From assembly GCA_023412995.1 (NCBI GenBank), contig JAEZQS010000085.1, positions 1-7,786 on the forward strand: a stretch of 7,786 bases of DNA. The letters are read 5' to 3'. Positions 5,835 through 7,786 of the stretch are shown here, in pieces (position 1 is the stretch's first letter; each line of letters begins with the position of its first letter). Source of the DNA: Pseudomonadota bacterium. Its GTDB lineage: Bacteria > Pseudomonadota > Gammaproteobacteria > Xanthomonadales > Rhodanobacteraceae. A program made the translations under genes and the position numbers. Under the pieces are notes generated by a model. It worked only from the letters and a program-made list of their open reading frames with translations, searched no databases and was not told the origin of the DNA.

Positions 5835-7061
5835 ATGCTGCCAGCCGTGAACCAGCCGATTCCCCGCCGCCGACTGCTGGCACCGCTGCTTGCGGCGCTG
5901 GCGATGTTCGGGCCGTTCTCCATCGACACGATCTTCCCGGCATTCCCGGCGATCGCGGCGGACCTGCATGCCAGCCCGCTGGCCATGCAGCAGACGATCA
6001 GCGCCTACATGGCCGCGTACGCGCTGATGTCGCTGCTGCACGGCCCGTTTTCCGACGCGCTGGGTCGCCGCCGCGTCATCCTCGCGGGCGTGGTCGTGTT
6101 CACGCTGGCCTCCATCGGCTGCGCGCTTGCGCGCTCGATCGAGACGCTCCTCGCCTTCCGCGCGCTGCAGGGCATGTCGGCTGGCGCAGGGCTGATCGTC
6201 GGGCGCGCCATCATCCGCGACTGCTTCGATGGCGTCGAAGCGCAGAAACTCATGTCGACGGTGTCGATGATCTTCGGCGTCGCGCCCGCCGTGGCACCCA
6301 TCGTCGGTGGCTGGGTGATCGCCTTTGCCCGCTGGCCGATGATCTTCTGGCTGCTGGCAGGCTTCGCGCTGGTGCTGTGGCTGGCGTGCCTGTGGCTGCT
6401 GCCGGAGACCCACGCGCGCGAACAGCGCACCGTCCTCTCGCTGCGCGAACTCGGCCGCACCTATCGCCTGATCCTCCGCGACCGTGCGTTCTTCCCGCTG
6501 GCGCTGGCCGGCTCGCTCAACTTCAACGCCCTGTGGGTCTACATCTCCTCTGCGCCGGCATTCGTGCTCGGCCTGCTCCAGCTCGATGCACAGCATTTCG
6601 CCTGGCTGTTCGTCCCGGCGATCAGCGGCCTGATGCTCGGCGCCTTCGTTTCGGGGCGCATTGCCGGCCGCATGAGCGCCAACGCGACCGTGCGTCTCGG
6701 CTACGCGATCATGCTCGGCGCCTCCGCGCTCAACCTGCTGGTTGCCCTCGTGCTGCCGCAGCCGCGGCTGCCGTGGTCGGTGCTCCCGGTCGGCCTGCAC
6801 GCGATCGGCATCGGCATCAACTTCCCCACCCTCACCCTGCTGCTGCTCGACCGCTTCCCCCACCATCGCGGCGGCGTTTCATCGGTGCAGGCCTTCGTCA
6901 GCCTGCTGATCAGCGCCGCCGTTGCGGGTGCCCTCGCGCCCTTGCTGTCGGCGAACGTGTTCCGCCTCGCCCTCGGCGCCTTCGTCTCGACCCTCGTCGG
7001 ATTCCTCGCCTGGCAGGTGTACCGCCGCATCGAACGCCGCGAGCGCCTGGCTACGGTGTGA
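5835..7061 (+). CDS. Bcr/CflA-family MFS drug exporter (12 TM, DHA1-type)
   Basis: Proton-driven exporter in the inner membrane; relatives include Bcr (bicyclomycin) and CflA (chloramphenicol-type drugs). The 408-aa length fits the family and hydrophobic segments are spread over the whole protein, consistent with 12 helices and a central basic loop (about 191-217). Motif A GPFSDALGRRR lies at 70-80, motif B-like RALQG at 109-113 and the antiporter motif C-like GVAPAVAPIVGG at 148-159; the latter wording is typical of Bcr/CflA. D31 in the first helix is a plausible coupling residue. ATG 5835 is taken as the start because helix 1 follows at about residue 13. It lacks a good ribosome site; GTG 5847 is a possible alternative. 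The substrate cannot be told from sequence. Stop TGA 7059-7061 lies 17 bases before the end of the convergent gene, and no clear terminator separates them. Confidence 0.93.
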   Translation: MLPAVNQPIPRRRLLAPLLAALAMFGPFSIDTIFPAFPAIAADLHASPLAMQQTISAYMAAYALMSLLHGPFSDALGRRRVILAGVVVFTLASIGCALARSIETLLAFRALQGMSAGAGLIVGRAIIRDCFDGVEAQKLMSTVSMIFGVAPAVAPIVGGWVIAFARWPMIFWLLAGFALVLWLACLWLLPETHAREQRTVLSLRELGRTYRLILRDRAFFPLALAGSLNFNALWVYISSAPAFVLGLLQLDAQHFAWLFVPAISGLMLGAFVSGRIAGRMSANATVRLGYAIMLGASALNLLVALVLPQPRLPWSVLPVGLHAIGIGINFPTLTLLLLDRFPHHRGGVSSVQAFVSLLISAAVAGALAPLLSANVFRLALGAFVSTLVGFLAWQVYRRIERRERLATV

Positions 7062-7078
7062 AACAGGGATACGGCTTT

Positions 7079-7257
7079 TCATTCGAAACTGTCCCGGAAG
7101 ATCACATCGGCACCACAATGCAGCGCTACATCGCCGCCATCGCAGGGATCGCCGGTGGGCACACCGATCAGCGGCATCTCGACCCGGTCCAGGAGGCCGT
7201 CGCGATCGGAATCCTGGTGGGTTGGATCCGTACCCACCACGTATTCGACGGCACCAG
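7079..7257 (-). pseudogene. Displaced 3' frame of the same gene: calcium-binding-like repeat and IFRDSFE C-terminus
   Basis: In the -1 frame relative to the upstream part, the sequence from about 7255 reads GAVEYVVGTDPTHQDS, then DRDGLLDRVEMPL, then IGVPTGDPCDGG, and ends CGADVIFRDSFE before TGA 7079-7081. DSDRDGLLD resembles the acidic calcium-binding repeats (thrombospondin type 3-like) found in many exported proteins. Adding one base near the GG of CTGGTGCC (plus-strand 7254-7255) joins both frames into 591 bases, or 196 aa plus stop. The exact point of the shift is uncertain by some tens of bases. It could be a true mutation, a sequencing error at a short G run, or, less likely, recoding; I see no classic slippery heptamer. 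Confidence 0.65.
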
Positions 7258-7668
7258 GTAGGCCGCGGCGACATAAGGGTCCGCCTGCAATGCTGCAAGT
7301 GGAATGCTGCGATCGGTACCGGCGGGGTACCAGACCACGATGTAGCGTTCGAGCTTGGCGCGCGCCGATGTAGGATTTGACGATAGGCGCGCGAGCAGGT
7401 CGCCTTCTGCGCGCAGCGGCAACAGGTAGTTTGCGAGTGCCGGGCTGCCGACCGTGAGCGCCTGCAACGGTGGCGTAGGCGACCGCTTGCCCGGCGGCGT
7501 GTAGTACCACGTGACAATGTCACTGGCTGAAGGCGCGCCCGGTGCCGTGCTCGGCAGCACGTAGATGCCCTGGTCGGAGCGGTAGTCCTGTGCATGCAGG
7601 GGCAATGCGAGCGAAAGCGCGACGACTTGCAACAACACTGCCCCTGTGGAGCGTATACGATGGAACAT
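7168..7668 (-). CDS. Small exported protein, signal peptide plus protease-propeptide-like region (5' frame of a frameshifted gene)
   Basis: ATG 7668 is preceded by GGGAGGGGGAAAG, a very strong ribosome site, so this start is secure even though the frame stays open to 7764. Residues 1-27 form a signal peptide (MFHRIR start, hydrophobic core, cleavage after LHAQ or HA-Q). The mature part has a proline-rich stretch (55-68) and a segment at about 104-138 (AKLERYIVVWYPAG, then PLAALQADPYVAAAYL) that resembles the inhibitory propeptide of secreted subtilisin-like (S8) proteases. This resemblance is judged by eye. As read, the protein is 166 aa. After about residue 138 the frame gives an unconvincing tail ending SWTGSRCR, while the sensible continuation lies one frame back (see 7079-7257). 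No protease catalytic domain is present in the window. Base composition is less GC-rich than in the neighbouring genes. Confidence 0.7.
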   Translation of the reverse strand: MFHRIRSTGAVLLQVVALSLALPLHAQDYRSDQGIYVLPSTAPGAPSASDIVTWYYTPPGKRSPTPPLQALTVGSPALANYLLPLRAEGDLLARLSSNPTSARAKLERYIVVWYPAGTDRSIPLAALQADPYVAAAYLVPSNTWWVRIQPTRIPIATASWTGSRCR

Positions 7669-7786
7669 CTTTCCCCCTCCCTGACTCTGGTTTGCGTCTC
7701 CTATAGGTTTTTGCTGCGCTCGAACCCCCAACCACCTTGACCGAGTGCATCCCCCCCCGATCACCCCATTTGCCGAGCTATACGTC

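Noticed and set aside
5211..5943. Open frames through the REP array with repeated SRSRSQGVPAGVGG-like residues
   Set aside because: The peptide repetition is a by-product of the DNA repeat; frames cross a terminator and the start of the MFS gene.
5820..6866. 348-codon open frame antisense to the MFS gene
   Set aside because: Q/R/E/D-rich mirror translation of membrane-protein codons; no start signal or family.
7508..7522. GTGAC-AAT-GTCAC palindrome as a CRP-type site
   Set aside because: The spacing between GTGA and TCAC is five, not six, and it lies inside the coding region of the small exported protein.

Overview
The window is GC-rich bacterial chromosome. Gene content, REP-type intergenic repeats and the style of the secreted proteins (Asp-box propeller, GEVED domain, C-termini ending in IFxDxFE) point to a gammaproteobacterium of the Xanthomonadaceae/Lysobacteraceae (Lysobacter, Luteimonas or a relative). 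This placement is inferred from family knowledge, not from a marker gene.

Left part (1-1837), minus strand: a fluoride channel gene (crcB, 1451-1837) lies upstream of a complete cyclopropane-fatty-acid synthase gene (cfa-like, 3-1121). The 329-base gap between them holds 2.5 copies of an 87-bp tandem repeat, each with a near-perfect palindrome. A stationary-phase-like -10 element sits just before the synthase start. Both products act on or in the cytoplasmic membrane under stress, but no shared regulation is visible.

Middle (1838-5432): a 485-base divergent intergenic region carries a CRP/Clp-like palindrome and a good sigma-70 promoter reading right. They precede a 1018-residue secreted mosaic protein: signal peptide, Asp-box (BNR) propeller, Ig-like and FN3-like domains, GEVED domain, a further beta domain and an IFTDGFE tail. 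A strong intrinsic terminator follows it.

Right part (5433-7786): an array of eight REP-like hairpins in (+,-,-) order with a period of about 129-130 bp comes first. Next is a Bcr/CflA-type MFS drug exporter on the plus strand (5835-7061). Converging on it with a 17-bp gap is a minus-strand gene for a small exported protein (7079-7668) that is broken by a frameshift. Restoring one base gives a 196-residue protein with a signal peptide, a calcium-binding-like repeat and the end IFRDSFE.

The most interesting signals are the shared IFxDxFE C-terminus on two otherwise unlike exported proteins, and the REP array whose two hairpin classes differ by compensating stem changes. I saw no tRNA, rRNA, CRISPR array, insertion sequence or defence system. 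Most genes are ordinary housekeeping or accessory genes.
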